Shown here piece by piece: positions 7,738 to 16,995 of a DNA stretch of 48,342 bases (position 1 is the first letter of the stretch; each line of letters opens with the position of its first letter). A program made the position numbers and the translations under genes. Under the pieces are notes generated by a model, which saw nothing but the letters and a program-made list of their open reading frames with translations, was not told where the DNA came from and did no database searches. The stretch covers positions 1 to 48,342 of the forward strand of contig MELC01000065.1 of the NCBI GenBank assembly GCA_001767455.1. The letters run 5' to 3'. The DNA is from Acidobacteria bacterium RIFCSPLOWO2_12_FULL_66_21. GTDB lineage: Bacteria > Acidobacteriota > Vicinamibacteria > Vicinamibacterales > 2-12-FULL-66-21.

Positions 7738-9572
7738 CCCACCAGGAGCTCGAGCAGCGGCTGAGCGAGTTGCTCGTCGAGCGCGGCCTGCTCTCGGCGC
7801 GCGCGGTGGAGCGCGCGCGCGAGTTCCAGGCGTCGCGGCGGTCCACCTTGGCGGCCGCCCTCGTGCACCTGCATCTCGTGCCGGACGATCGGCTGCGGCT
7901 GGCGCTCGAGGAGCTGACTGGCGTCCGGGCCGTCGACCCTTCGCTGATTTCCGTGTATCCGGAGTTCGTCGAGCGGATGAACCTGCTCATCCCCCCGCCG
8001 ATCGCCCAGCGGCTGCTCGTGTTTCCCGTGCAGATGGAAATCAACGCGATCCACGTCTGCATGCTGAACCCGACCGACGGCATCACGCGCCGCGTCCTGG
8101 AAGCGATCTCCGGCTGCCAGGTGAAACCGCTGGTGTCGTACGAGCCCGCGGTGATCGCGGCGCTCGAGAAGTACTACGCGCCGCAGGCGCAGGGCGCCAT
8201 CACGTACCAGCCGCTCGATCCGGCGGAGGTCGTGGGCGAGGTGTGGCGCGCGCTGCTGGCGCGGCCGCTCGAAAGCTACGCGGACGCGGCGATAGGCCTG
8301 ATCAACCGGAGCCGCGACGCCATCATGCGCGACCCGGGCGCGCTCGAACAGCTCGTGCGGGATCCGATCATGATCCGGTTCGTGCAGCAGATCCTCTGCC
8401 GCGCCGTCGAAAGCGGAGCGAGCGACGTGCACATCGAACCGGGCAATACGTGCCTGCGCGTCCGGCTGCGGATCGACGGCGCGATGCAGGTGATGTGCAC
8501 GCTCCCTCCCGCGGCCGGCCCGGCGGTGCTCGCGCGGCTCAAGGCGATGGCGGAGCTGCCGCTCGAGACCGCGTCCACGCCGCAGGACGCCAGCATCGGC
8601 TACGACCTGATGCTGAACCGCGCGATCGATCTCCGTTTCTCACTTGTGCCATCGGTCGCCGGCGACACGGTCGTGCTCCGCGTGCTCGATCGCGGGACAA
8701 CGCGGCGCACGCTCGTGGAGCTCGGCGCGGACGAGCGGTCGCGCGCCGCGATCGAGGCGGCCATCGACCTGCCGAACGGCCTGCTGCTCGTCACCGGCCC
8801 GACCGGGAGCGGCAAGAGCTCGACGCTCTACGCGCTGCTCGATCGCCTCAACGCGGAAGACGCCAGCGTGATCACCGCCGAGGATCCGGTCGAGTCCCGG
8901 ATTGAAGGGGTGACCCAGGTGCAGTGCGACCAGGCGACGCTGACCTTCGCCTCCGCCCTGCGCAGCTTCCTCCGCCAGGATCCGGACGTCGTCATGGTCG
9001 GAGAAATCCGCGATCTGGAGACGGCCGACGTGGCGCTGAAGGCCGCGCTGACCGGCCACCTCGTGCTGTCCACGCTGCACACGAACGATGCGGCCGGCGC
9101 AATCCTGCGGCTCGTGAACATGTCGCTCGAGCCGTTTTTGATCGCATCCGCCCTCCGGCTGGTGATCGCGCAACGTCTCGTGCGGCGCCTGTGTGCCTCG
9201 TGCAAGCGGCCGACGCCGCAGGCGCAGGAGCGGCTGATCGAGGTGTGCGCCGCGTCCGAGCTCGCGGTGCCCCCGGATGCCTGCGCGTACGAGAGTGTCG
9301 GGTGTCCGTCGTGCCGCGGTACGGGCTACCGCGGGCGCACCGGTATTTTCGAAGTGTTGCGCGTGACGGAACGGATCGAGGACCTGATTCTCTCGCGCGC
9401 CAGCGCTACGACGATCCGCGAAGCGGCGCGCGGCGAGGGGATGCACACGCTGCGCGACGCCGCGCTCCTCCGAGCCGCCGCGGCGGAGACCTCCCTCAGC
9501 GAAGTGCTGCAGCACACCATCGCTCCCACTTCGGCCGCCGAGATCAACGAATCGAGGACGGTCCATGTCTAA
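7734..9572 (+). CDS. GspE/PilB-family secretion or pilus assembly ATPase
   Basis: A 612-residue AAA-type ATPase. An MshEN-like N-terminal region (about 1-150) precedes the T2SSE core. The Walker A motif is GPTGSGKS with Lys361, followed by AEDPVESRIEGV (Asp box), the Walker B region DPDVVMVGEIRD, and a His-box stretch GHLVLSTLHTND. Two CxxC pairs (CASC and CPSC) form the zinc knuckle found in PilB and GspE but not in the CpaF/TadA family. It is therefore an extension ATPase of the T2S/T4P class lying in a Tad-type operon. Its ATG overlaps the preceding stop and its stop overlaps the next start by eight bases. Confidence 0.9.
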   Translation: MTHQELEQRLSELLVERGLLSARAVERAREFQASRRSTLAAALVHLHLVPDDRLRLALEELTGVRAVDPSLISVYPEFVERMNLLIPPPIAQRLLVFPVQMEINAIHVCMLNPTDGITRRVLEAISGCQVKPLVSYEPAVIAALEKYYAPQAQGAITYQPLDPAEVVGEVWRALLARPLESYADAAIGLINRSRDAIMRDPGALEQLVRDPIMIRFVQQILCRAVESGASDVHIEPGNTCLRVRLRIDGAMQVMCTLPPAAGPAVLARLKAMAELPLETASTPQDASIGYDLMLNRAIDLRFSLVPSVAGDTVVLRVLDRGTTRRTLVELGADERSRAAIEAAIDLPNGLLLVTGPTGSGKSSTLYALLDRLNAEDASVITAEDPVESRIEGVTQVQCDQATLTFASALRSFLRQDPDVVMVGEIRDLETADVALKAALTGHLVLSTLHTNDAAGAILRLVNMSLEPFLIASALRLVIAQRLVRRLCASCKRPTPQAQERLIEVCAASELAVPPDACAYESVGCPSCRGTGYRGRTGIFEVLRVTERIEDLILSRASATTIREAARGEGMHTLRDAALLRAAAAETSLSEVLQHTIAPTSAAEINESRTVHV

Positions 9573-10527
9573 GAGGGTTCTCGCTTGTCTGCTTGCGGCG
9601 TTGCTCGCGCCCATTCCCGGAGGGGCGGCGCAGCGTCCGCGCTGGCTGCTCGGCAGCGGCAGGGGAGTCGAATACCAGCGCTTCGAGGCGCCGGGCAAGG
9701 GGTTCTCGCTGGAGTACCCGAAAAAAGAGTGGCAGGTGGTATCCGGCGCCGGGTCCATCGTGGTCGTGTTCGCGCAATCGAAGAGCGAAGCGTCCGTCGC
9801 GATCGACCACACGCTCCTCAAGACCGCGCTCGCCCCCGAGGAAATCACGCAGTTGTTCGCGGATCTCGAGGTCGAGCATGTCAAGCAGCGGGATTCCGGC
9901 GTGCAGGGCATTCGCACGGCGCTGCAGACCGACACGGACGGTCGCCGGATCATCGTGATCGACTACACGCGTGTCGGGCTCAAAGGGCAGGAGCAGGTCC
10001 GGCAGTACTCGCTGCCGTTCGGTGCCGATCTGTTCCGACTGATCTGCAATGCGCAGGCCGCGAGCTTCGCCAAGCACGAACCGGTGTTCGAGCACATGGC
10101 GCAGACGTTCCGCGGAGGTGCGCCAATCACAGCAACCGCCGACGAGCCCAAGCCGGCGGGCGCATTGGTCGGGACGGCCCCGGCGGCTCCGGATGCCTCC
10201 GTCGGCATGGATCTCACGACGGCGGCGCCTCCGCAGGGGGCCAAGGTAACTCCGCCGAAGCTCGTCAAGCAGGTACCGCCGCAGTATCCAGCCCGCGCCC
10301 TGGCATCTCATATCGAAGGTGTTGTGACGGTTCGTGCGAGCATCGATCCTGCGGGATCCGTGGTCGGCGTTGAGGTTGTCAAGTCCATGCCGTCAGATCC
10401 CGATATGGTCCAAGCCGCTCTGAGAGCCGTTCGACAGTGGAAGTTTTCACCGGCACTGGTGGATGGCGTTCCGACCTCGGTGGTTCTTACGGTGAATGTT
10501 GCATTCCGTCTCGAAGGGCGTGTCTAG
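9565..10527 (+). CDS. Secreted protein with C-terminal TonB domain
   Basis: A 320-residue protein with a signal peptide (about 1-22, ending PGGAAQ). The middle (about 30-185) starts with FEAPGKGFSLEYPKKEW and resembles the PsbP-like or DUF1795-type fold. After a flexible Pro/Ala segment, residues about 235-317 form a TonB C-terminal domain: PPQYPARAL, a repeated strand pattern and VRQWKFSPALVDGVP. Unlike a classical TonB it has no N-terminal membrane anchor, so it is probably periplasmic and may serve as an adaptor rather than an energy transducer. It overlaps the upstream ATPase gene. Confidence 0.78.
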   Translation: MSKRVLACLLAALLAPIPGGAAQRPRWLLGSGRGVEYQRFEAPGKGFSLEYPKKEWQVVSGAGSIVVVFAQSKSEASVAIDHTLLKTALAPEEITQLFADLEVEHVKQRDSGVQGIRTALQTDTDGRRIIVIDYTRVGLKGQEQVRQYSLPFGADLFRLICNAQAASFAKHEPVFEHMAQTFRGGAPITATADEPKPAGALVGTAPAAPDASVGMDLTTAAPPQGAKVTPPKLVKQVPPQYPARALASHIEGVVTVRASIDPAGSVVGVEVVKSMPSDPDMVQAALRAVRQWKFSPALVDGVPTSVVLTVNVAFRLEGRV

Positions 10528-10531
10528 TCCG

Positions 10532-12355
10532 ATGCTGGATGACAGCCTCCGCAAGATCGGCCGGTACGAAATCCTCGAACGCGTAGGCCGGGGTGGCATG
10601 GGAGTGCTCTATCGCGGCCGTGACACCGTGCTCGATCGGGAGGTCGCGATCAAAGTGATGTCGGGCGACTTCGCGGAGGACGAGACGGCACACAGCCGCT
10701 TCTTCCGCGAGGCGAAGGCCGCCGCCCGGCTGCAGCATCGCAACGTCGTCACGGTCTTCGAGTTCGCGGAACACGACGAGACACCCTACATCGTCATGGA
10801 ATTCCTCCGCGGGCGCAGCCTGGCGACGCGCCTGAAGGACGGCACCCCCCTCAAGCTGCCCGAGACGCTCGACATCGTGATCCAGTTGTGCGCGGGGCTC
10901 GAGTTCGCTCACCGCGAGGGGGTCATCCACCGCGATGTGAAGCCGGGAAACATCTGGCTGTGCGAGGACGGCACGGCGAAGCTGCTGGACTTCGGCATCG
11001 CCAAGTCGGCTGCCTCCACCGTCACCAAGGCCGGCGACGTCATGGGCAGTCCCTCCTACATGTCTCCAGAGCAGATCGGCGGGCGCGAGCTCGACGGCCG
11101 CTCTGATGTGTTTTCCGCCGGCGTCGTCCTCTACGAGCTGCTCTCAGGCCGCAAGCCGTTCGAAGCCGATTCCCCTACGGCCGTGATGATGAAGATCGTG
11201 CAGGAGACCGCCCGTCCGCTGCAGGAGCTCGCGCCGGACGTGCCGCCGGCGCTCGCCGCCGCCACCTCCCACGCGCTCGAGAAGGATCCGGACGCGCGCT
11301 ACGCGCGCGCGGCCGACTTCGCGGCGGACCTCCAGCTCGTGCGCCTGGCGCTCGAGGATGGCGCGGGCCTCGATCAGAGCGTGCTGCTCGCCGAAACGAT
11401 GTACGCCGAGGACCTGCGCCGCCAGACAGGGCCGTCCATCGCGGGTGCGACGTCGCTGTTGACGCCCCCGGGCGGCCGGCGCGGAATCCGCGGGGCCGAG
11501 CCCGTGGCGCCGCCAGCCCTCTGGCGGCGGCCGGCGGTGCTGGGCGTGGCCGCGCTCGTCGTGCTGATCGTCGCCGCCCTGGGAACGGCGATGTGGTGGC
11601 AGAAGCCGCCTGCGATCGACGACACCAGCGAACCGACGGCGGCGCCGTCAGCCCTTCCGGCGAAAGAGGCCACGCTTCCGCCACCAGCCCCGGTGACGCC
11701 GCTGACCGCCGAGCATCCGCGCGCGCTGGAGATCACGTCCGATCCGCCCGGCGCGGCCATCATCGTTGACGGCCGCGACACGCACAAGGTGACGCCGGCG
11801 GAGATCCCCCTTGAGGGGTCGAAGCGTCCGCGACGCGTGCGCCTGACGAAACGCTCGTTTGAACCCCGCGACGTCATCGTGAGCGACGACGTGCTTCAGC
11901 AGGGCAAGCTAACTGTGACGCTGGATCCGGCGAACACGTCCCCGGTCACGGTCGATGTGGCGCCGGCGAGCGAGGGGTCCTACCCGTTCGAGGTGCTCGA
12001 CGGCAGTCGCGTCATTTCCGCCGCCGCGACGAGCCATCACCTGACGGTGTCGGGCCGGCGCTCGCTGCGCCTGCGCGCACCGGAGTACTTCCTCGACCAG
12101 AGCGTCACCGTCGATCCGGCGTCTGGACGGCAGGCGCATTTCCAGGCCCCCGGCCTGGGACGGCTGACCGTCCGGACACCGCTCGAGACCTGCACCGTGA
12201 TGATTGCCGGCCGGTCGCTCGGCTTTCCACCGATCGTGAACGTGCCGATCGCGGCCGGCAAGTACACGGTCCAACTCAAATGTCAATCCGAACCCAACCG
12301 CCAGGCCGCCGTGACGATTTCGGCCCGCCAGGATTCCGTGGAGATCATCCGATGA
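10532..12355 (+). CDS. Hanks-type Ser/Thr protein kinase with membrane helix and PEGA domains
   Basis: A 607-residue kinase. The catalytic domain (about 10-280) shows the Gly-rich loop GRGGMG, Lys41 in VAIKVM, the HRDVKPGN catalytic loop with Asp135 and Asn140, DFG at 153-155, and SPEQI after a Thr-rich activation loop, so it should be active. A membrane helix lies near 333-356. The extracytoplasmic part has PEGA-type beta repeats (LEITSDPPGAAIIVDGRD near 395). I chose ATG 10532 (MLDDSLRKIGRYEI), five bases after the previous stop; an in-frame ATG at 10496 would overlap the TonB-domain gene by 32 bases. It is the obvious source of phosphothreonine for the three FHA proteins of the operon (inference). 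Confidence 0.9.
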   Translation: MLDDSLRKIGRYEILERVGRGGMGVLYRGRDTVLDREVAIKVMSGDFAEDETAHSRFFREAKAAARLQHRNVVTVFEFAEHDETPYIVMEFLRGRSLATRLKDGTPLKLPETLDIVIQLCAGLEFAHREGVIHRDVKPGNIWLCEDGTAKLLDFGIAKSAASTVTKAGDVMGSPSYMSPEQIGGRELDGRSDVFSAGVVLYELLSGRKPFEADSPTAVMMKIVQETARPLQELAPDVPPALAAATSHALEKDPDARYARAADFAADLQLVRLALEDGAGLDQSVLLAETMYAEDLRRQTGPSIAGATSLLTPPGGRRGIRGAEPVAPPALWRRPAVLGVAALVVLIVAALGTAMWWQKPPAIDDTSEPTAAPSALPAKEATLPPPAPVTPLTAEHPRALEITSDPPGAAIIVDGRDTHKVTPAEIPLEGSKRPRRVRLTKRSFEPRDVIVSDDVLQQGKLTVTLDPANTSPVTVDVAPASEGSYPFEVLDGSRVISAAATSHHLTVSGRRSLRLRAPEYFLDQSVTVDPASGRQAHFQAPGLGRLTVRTPLETCTVMIAGRSLGFPPIVNVPIAAGKYTVQLKCQSEPNRQAAVTISARQDSVEIIR

Positions 12356-13884
12356 AGCCGTTCTGCCGACTCACCGGCGTCAGGGTCGTTGTGGTGGCCG
12401 GCGCGCTCGTGCTCTTCGTCGCATCGCGTGCCGCGTGGGGCCCGGTCCTCGCCGCGCAGAGCCAGGACGAGTACGCGCGCCGTCAGTACGAGAGCGGCCT
12501 CGCCTTCCTCGCGGCGCACAAGTACACAGAGGCGCTCAAGGACTTCGACGCCGTCGCGTCGAGCTACCCGAACAGCGCGGTTGCCGACGATGCGCTCCTG
12601 GAGATTATTCGCTATCAGTTGGAGGTTGCCGACAACGTCCCGGCGGCGCAGGCGAGCACCGACACGCTGCTCAAGATGTACCCGTCCTCCGATTCGGCGC
12701 CCATGGCGCACATCATGGCCGGCCGCATCGTGCTCGCGAGGGGACGCTCGGCGGGCGAGGTCGACACGGCGCTCGCCAGTTTCGAACGGGTGCCGCGGTT
12801 GTTTCCCGGCACGGCTGCCGTGCCGGTGGCAATTTACTACGCCGGGGAGGCGCTGCGGCTTGGGAAGAGACCCGCAGACGCGCTCTCGCGTTTCCGCCAG
12901 GTCGCGACCGACTACCCGCGCTCGCCGTGGGCGGCCCGCGCACTGCTCGGCGCGGGCCGGTGCCTCGTGCTGATGGAGCAGCCGCTGCGCGCGCTGGAGG
13001 ATTTTCAGCGGGTGAGGTTGCGGTTCCCAGCGATGCCGGAAGCTGAGACGGCGCGTAACTGGAACACCATTTTGTATCGCCTGTATGTGCGCAACCCGAC
13101 GCAGTCTCCCTTCACGTTCAACGGACGCGGCCTGGTAGGGCCGGGGGGAAAGCTCAAGGACGTGATCGCGATCGGCGTCGCGCCTGATGACACGGCGTTT
13201 GTCGCGAACAAGAACGCCGTGTTGCGATTCGATCGCAGCGGTACGCTCGGTGGCACGCTGCCGGCGTCCGGTCCGCGCGGCATCTTCTTCAATCGCCGCT
13301 GGGAACCCGTCATCACTCTGAAGGGCGCCATCCAGGTTCCTGGCGAAACCCGGCCCATGTCGCTGTCGGTGCCGAAAACAGACGGCACGCCGCGCCTGCT
13401 CGAGGAGATCGATGCCGGTGTCACGCTCTCGAACGGCGATTACGTCGTGATGGATCAGGGGGCAAAGTCCCTCGGACGGTTCGCGCGTGACGGGAAGTAT
13501 CTCGGCATGTTCGCTCAACTCGAGGCGGATCGGCTCGCGATCGACGTGTTCGACGACGTGGCCGTTTTGCCGAAGGACCACAACAGCATCGCGATCCTCG
13601 ACCGTACGGGGCGCATCACGACGCGGATCGCCGAGCGCGGCAACGGCTACGAGCTGAAGAACCCGGTGGGTCTCGCGTACGACCCGCTCGGGCATCTCTA
13701 TGTCCTCGACCGCGGGCGGGGCGCCGTCCTGGTCTTCAACGCGGCGCTGAAGCTGATTGCGACGTTTGCCCCGCCTGAGAAGCAGCCGGGGGCGCTCCGC
13801 GACGCCGAGGCGCTCGGCATCGACTCCGGCGGACGGTTGTTCGTCTACGACGGCCGCGCCGAGCGCGTGCAGATTTTCCAGTAG
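12352..13884 (+). CDS. TPR protein with C-terminal NHL-type beta-propeller
   Basis: A 510-residue exported or membrane-anchored protein. Residues about 12-35 form a signal or anchor helix. Residues about 38-245 are TPR-like repeats of the BamD/CpoB kind (YESGLAFLAAHKYTEALKDF and similar). From about 265 to the end, repeated strands with motifs such as NPVGLAYDPLGHLYVLDRG are typical of NHL or SMP-30-like propellers. The start is the ATG overlapping the kinase stop; the open frame extends 72 bases further up inside the kinase gene but that is unlikely to be used. Such proteins usually act as periplasmic scaffolds. Specific function unknown. Confidence 0.78.
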   Translation: MKPFCRLTGVRVVVVAGALVLFVASRAAWGPVLAAQSQDEYARRQYESGLAFLAAHKYTEALKDFDAVASSYPNSAVADDALLEIIRYQLEVADNVPAAQASTDTLLKMYPSSDSAPMAHIMAGRIVLARGRSAGEVDTALASFERVPRLFPGTAAVPVAIYYAGEALRLGKRPADALSRFRQVATDYPRSPWAARALLGAGRCLVLMEQPLRALEDFQRVRLRFPAMPEAETARNWNTILYRLYVRNPTQSPFTFNGRGLVGPGGKLKDVIAIGVAPDDTAFVANKNAVLRFDRSGTLGGTLPASGPRGIFFNRRWEPVITLKGAIQVPGETRPMSLSVPKTDGTPRLLEEIDAGVTLSNGDYVVMDQGAKSLGRFARDGKYLGMFAQLEADRLAIDVFDDVAVLPKDHNSIAILDRTGRITTRIAERGNGYELKNPVGLAYDPLGHLYVLDRGRGAVLVFNAALKLIATFAPPEKQPGALRDAEALGIDSGGRLFVYDGRAERVQIFQ

Positions 13885-13914
13885 GTGCGGCTGGTGCCGC
13901 TCGAGGGTGTGCAT

Positions 13915-16143
13915 ATGCTGCGGATCATCAGAACGGCATTGGTTTGTCTTCTGGCCGTGCTTCCGGCGCGGGCCATGGCGTCCGGACCGACGGCGCAGGC
14001 CGCGCCGCCCCCGCCCCAGACCGCCGCGAACGTGGACGAGACGATCCTGCAGGACGCACGGCGGTACTTCGATTCGCTCGATTACGAACGTGCCGTGGCG
14101 GCGCTCGACATCGCGATCGGCGTGCTCCAGGCGCGGCCCGCGAGTGACGCGGCGGCGCGCCATCTGCTCGTCTCCGCGTACGAGATGCGCGCCCGGTCGC
14201 GCTTCGGCATGGGGAACCAGGCCGGCGCGTCGGAGGATTTCCAGGCGTTGCTCAGACTCGCGCCGCAGTTCCGCCTGTCGGCCAAGGTCTCGCCTCGCGT
14301 GGTCACGCTGCTCGAGGACATGCGCAAGATCGCGGTGGGCCAGATCGTGCTGACCGTGTCGCCCGAGGACGCGGCGCTCCAGCTCGATGGCGCCCCCTGG
14401 GCCTTCACGCAGGGGACGATCCCGTTGGGGGCCGGCGCGCACACGATCACCGCCGAGCGGCCGGGCTACCGGCCCTTGTCCCTGCCCTTCACGGTGCCGG
14501 CCGGCGCAAGTCAGGATCTCGCGGTCACGCTCGAGCGGGTCTCGGCGAGCCTCTCCTTCGTCGTGTCCCCGGCCGACGTCGAGGTCTTCGTGAACGGCGT
14601 GTCGCGCGGCCGGACCGAACCGATGCCGGTGCAGGAGGCGGGGGAGCTTGCCGCCCAGTTAAAGGTGCCGCCGACCGCCGTGTCGAAACGGTTCGTCATC
14701 GCCGATCTTCCCGCCGGCGCGCACACCCTCGAGCTGAAGCGCGATTGCTACACGAACGTGGAGCGGCGGATTGCGATCGAGAAGCTCCTCGACTATCGCC
14801 TCGAGCCCCTCAAGCTCGAGCCCGCGGTGGCAACCGTTCGCGTCAGCAGCCCCGCGCCTGGCGCCGCCGTGTTCCTCGACGACACCTTGAAGGGCAGCGC
14901 CCCGACCAGCCTCACCGACGTCTGCGAGGGGCCGCACGTGGTCGAAGTGCGGTCGCCGTACGGGCGTTTCGTCAAGCGCTTGAACCTGAAAGCCGGGGAC
15001 AAGGCGACGGTCGAAGGGACCCCGAAGCCGGCGTTCGCCATTCTGTCCGTCTCGGGGTTGCCGGAAGGACTGCGGGGCGCCGCGGACGTGCGGCTCGCCG
15101 CCGAACGCGCGCTCGGCGGGACGTCGAGCGTGCTGCTCTTCGCGCCCTCGGCCGAGCGTAGCGAGCAGGTCCTGCGCAGCCAGGGGCTCGGGGCCGGCTG
15201 GCTTGCCTTCGACAAGCTGAAGCGGCCGATCGGCGACGTCGCCTCGAACATCGCGCCGCAGGCGAGGCAGGAGCTGTCGGCGCAAATCGCGAAGACGCTT
15301 GACGTCCAGGGGCTGGCGGCCGTGACCGTGCTCCCCGGAGCGGACAGAAACGACGTGCTGGTCTCGCTGCTCGCCTCCGGCAGCAGCGAGCCGGATGTGA
15401 TCGAGCTGAAGGTGGACAGTCCGGAATCCGCCGCCCGCGCGCAGGCGCAGCTCGACGTGGCGATGCAGCTGCTGCGGCCGTCGATCGGCCTCGTGGCGAT
15501 CGACATTCTCGACAGCACCGGACCGGTCGTGGCCCGGGTCGACAAGGCCGGACCGGCCGCGGCGGCGGGACTCTCACCGGGGGACACGATCGTGGCGGCT
15601 AACGGAAAGCCCGTCCCTGACGTCGGTGCGCTGACCAACGCGCTGACCTCGCTGGCGCCCGACGCGCGGCTCATGCTCGACACCAAAGACCGCGCGGGGC
15701 TCGCAAAGCGCCCGGAATTGAAGCCGGTGCTGGCGGCGCGTGCCCTCGCGCTGACGGACCAGACGGTGCTGTTCAACAAGCACCTGCTCGATCTGCGGTA
15801 CCGCCTGGCCTCGGCAGGGAGCACCCCGGAAGAGCCCGTGGTGCGGCTGAACATCGCCATCGCCCTGATGCGCCTGGGCAACTGGACGGATGCCCGCGCG
15901 GAGCTCGACAAGGTCCGGCTGCCCGACGGACCCGGCGTCTCGGGCGGCACCATCCAGTATTTAGTGGGCCTCTGTTACGAGGCAGCCGGGCAGTTCGGCG
16001 AGGCTGAAAAGGCATGGGCGCTGGCAGCCCAGCAGAAGGAAGCCATCCTCAGCGAAGACGGTCCCCTCATCACCGAGATGGCCGCGGCCAAGCTCGACCG
16101 TCTCAAGAAGGCCCGAGGCAGCCAGTCTCCGCGCCCGAACTAG
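13915..16143 (+). CDS. Exported PEGA, PDZ and TPR domain protein
   Basis: A 742-residue protein with a signal peptide (about 1-24). It shows a TPR-like helical region (about 40-135), several PEGA-type beta modules from about 142 (LTVSPEDAALQLDGAPW and later copies near 215 and 310), a divergent middle segment, a PDZ domain at about 535-590 (AGPAAAAGLSPGDTIVAANG), and C-terminal TPR units. I chose ATG 13915, preceded by GAGGG at a seven-base distance, rather than the GTG directly after the previous stop. No protease domain accompanies the PDZ. It ends the first operon; the next gene starts about 400 bases downstream. Confidence 0.78.
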   Translation: MLRIIRTALVCLLAVLPARAMASGPTAQAAPPPPQTAANVDETILQDARRYFDSLDYERAVAALDIAIGVLQARPASDAAARHLLVSAYEMRARSRFGMGNQAGASEDFQALLRLAPQFRLSAKVSPRVVTLLEDMRKIAVGQIVLTVSPEDAALQLDGAPWAFTQGTIPLGAGAHTITAERPGYRPLSLPFTVPAGASQDLAVTLERVSASLSFVVSPADVEVFVNGVSRGRTEPMPVQEAGELAAQLKVPPTAVSKRFVIADLPAGAHTLELKRDCYTNVERRIAIEKLLDYRLEPLKLEPAVATVRVSSPAPGAAVFLDDTLKGSAPTSLTDVCEGPHVVEVRSPYGRFVKRLNLKAGDKATVEGTPKPAFAILSVSGLPEGLRGAADVRLAAERALGGTSSVLLFAPSAERSEQVLRSQGLGAGWLAFDKLKRPIGDVASNIAPQARQELSAQIAKTLDVQGLAAVTVLPGADRNDVLVSLLASGSSEPDVIELKVDSPESAARAQAQLDVAMQLLRPSIGLVAIDILDSTGPVVARVDKAGPAAAAGLSPGDTIVAANGKPVPDVGALTNALTSLAPDARLMLDTKDRAGLAKRPELKPVLAARALALTDQTVLFNKHLLDLRYRLASAGSTPEEPVVRLNIAIALMRLGNWTDARAELDKVRLPDGPGVSGGTIQYLVGLCYEAAGQFGEAEKAWALAAQQKEAILSEDGPLITEMAAAKLDRLKKARGSQSPRPN

Positions 16144-16210
16144 TCGCGCTGCGGCTCGGCAGGCAGGCGCGCGGCCGGACTGATCTGCGCCGCCATCGCG
16201 CCGGCCTCGC

Positions 16211-16240
16211 TTGCGTTCAACCGCGCGTTTCTGCTACGCT
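16211..16240 (+). promoter_or_regulatory. Possible sigma-70 promoter for the str operon
   Basis: TTGCGT, an 18-base spacer and TACGCT, the latter preceded by TGC as in an extended -10 element. The match is partial, and it is the best candidate I see in the leader. Confidence 0.35.
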
Positions 16241-16405
16241 TGCAAGGTTCTGGTCGGCTCCGGGACACCCTATCTGGAGCCGAGACACTGTGGACTCGCA
16301 CTTCGCCGACGGCCTGCGGGCCTTTCGGACGAAGGGGCGGCGTGCCGGAGCGCCGTATCACGCCCTCGCGGGCCTGAGCCAATAACCTTATAGGGTAAGT
16401 CAGTT

Positions 16406-16442
16406 CCAGGTGCCGGACCGCTTTGCGGTGCCCTAGGCCTGG
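16406..16442 (+). promoter_or_regulatory. Structured leader hairpin upstream of rpsL
   Basis: CCAGG pairs with CCTGG at the base, and ACCGC pairs with GCGGT around a TTT loop at the tip. It lies about 100 bases ahead of rpsL without a T-run, so a regulatory leader structure is more likely than a terminator. No known motif recognised. Confidence 0.35.
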
Positions 16443-16539
16443 GACAACCAACCGACTGCGTGCGACGCGCTCGCGCGCCGCTGCCGGCGTTTCCTTGTTT
16501 GCGCACGTCTTTTCGCGTGCGTGAGGAGTGGTCCAACAC

Positions 16540-16914
16540 GTGCCGACGATCAGCCAGCTCGTTCGAAGAGGGCGGGACAAGGTCATCACGAAGACGAAGA
16601 GCCCGGCGCTGCAGGACAGCCCGCAGAAGCGCGGCGTCTGCGTGCGCGTCTTCACGCAGACGCCCAAGAAGCCGAATTCCGCGCTCCGCAAGGTCGCGCG
16701 GGTGCGCCTCACCAACGGGATCGAGGTCACGACCTACATCCCGGGCGTCGGGCACAACCTGCAGGAACACTCGCTCGTGCTGATCCGCGGCGGCCGCGTC
16801 AAGGATCTGCCCGGCGTGCGGTATCACGTCGTTCGCGGCACGCTCGACGCGGTGGGCGTCGCGGGGAGAAAACAGGGCCGCTCGAAATACGGAGCCAAGA
16901 GGCCAAAACAATAG
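16540..16914 (+). CDS. rpsL: 30S ribosomal protein S12
   Basis: A 124-residue protein, the usual bacterial length, starting [11 protein letters not shown] and containing [11 protein letters not shown] (the lysine linked to streptomycin response in other bacteria is wild type) and LPGVRYH. I set the start at GTG 16540, giving the family-typical MPTISQL, with GAGGAG 11 bases upstream; GTG 16528 would add four unusual residues. S12 sits at the decoding centre. It opens the str-type gene order rpsL-rpsG-fusA. Confidence 0.95.
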   Translation: MPTISQLVRRGRDKVITKTKSPALQDSPQKRGVCVRVFTQTPKKPNSALRKVARVRLTNGIEVTTYIPGVGHNLQEHSLVLIRGGRVKDLPGVRYHVVRGTLDAVGVAGRKQGRSKYGAKRPKQ

Positions 16915-16950
16915 AAGCTCGCGCGGGATGAACGCCGCGCGCACCGGCTT

Positions 16951-16974
16951 GTAGGGCGGGGCTTCAGCCCCGCC
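16951..16974. repeat. TAGGGCGGGGC palindrome in the rpsL-rpsG spacer
   Basis: GGCGGGGCT and AGCCCCGCC form a 9-bp stem with a two-base loop, preceded by GTA. A close copy lies at 28599-28623 and a related one at 24739-24767, so this is a dispersed element. No T-run follows. Confidence 0.8.
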
Positions 16975-16995
16975 GGTTCAGCAGAGACGACTGAT

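Larger units (their letters stand above)
16144..16539 (+). other. Leader region upstream of rpsL (no gene seen)
   Basis: No credible coding region or tRNA is visible in these 396 bases. They hold a possible promoter (16211-16240), a GC-rich hairpin (16406-16442) and the rpsL ribosome-binding site (GAGGAG at 16523-16528). This is where the ribosomal-protein transcript probably begins. Confidence 0.6.

Noticed and set aside
12280-12351. Longer start for the TPR/NHL protein
   Set aside because: It would overlap 72 bases of the kinase gene and place residues before a clear signal or anchor segment; the ATGA overlap at 12352 fits the operon style.
16144-16539. A tRNA or small protein in the long gap before rpsL
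   Set aside because: No cloverleaf or CCA end could be drawn, and short frames there have shadow-like composition.
16951-16974. Intrinsic terminator between rpsL and rpsG
   Set aside because: The stem is strong but no T-run follows, copies occur in other intra-operon gaps, and rpsG must be transcribed with rpsL.
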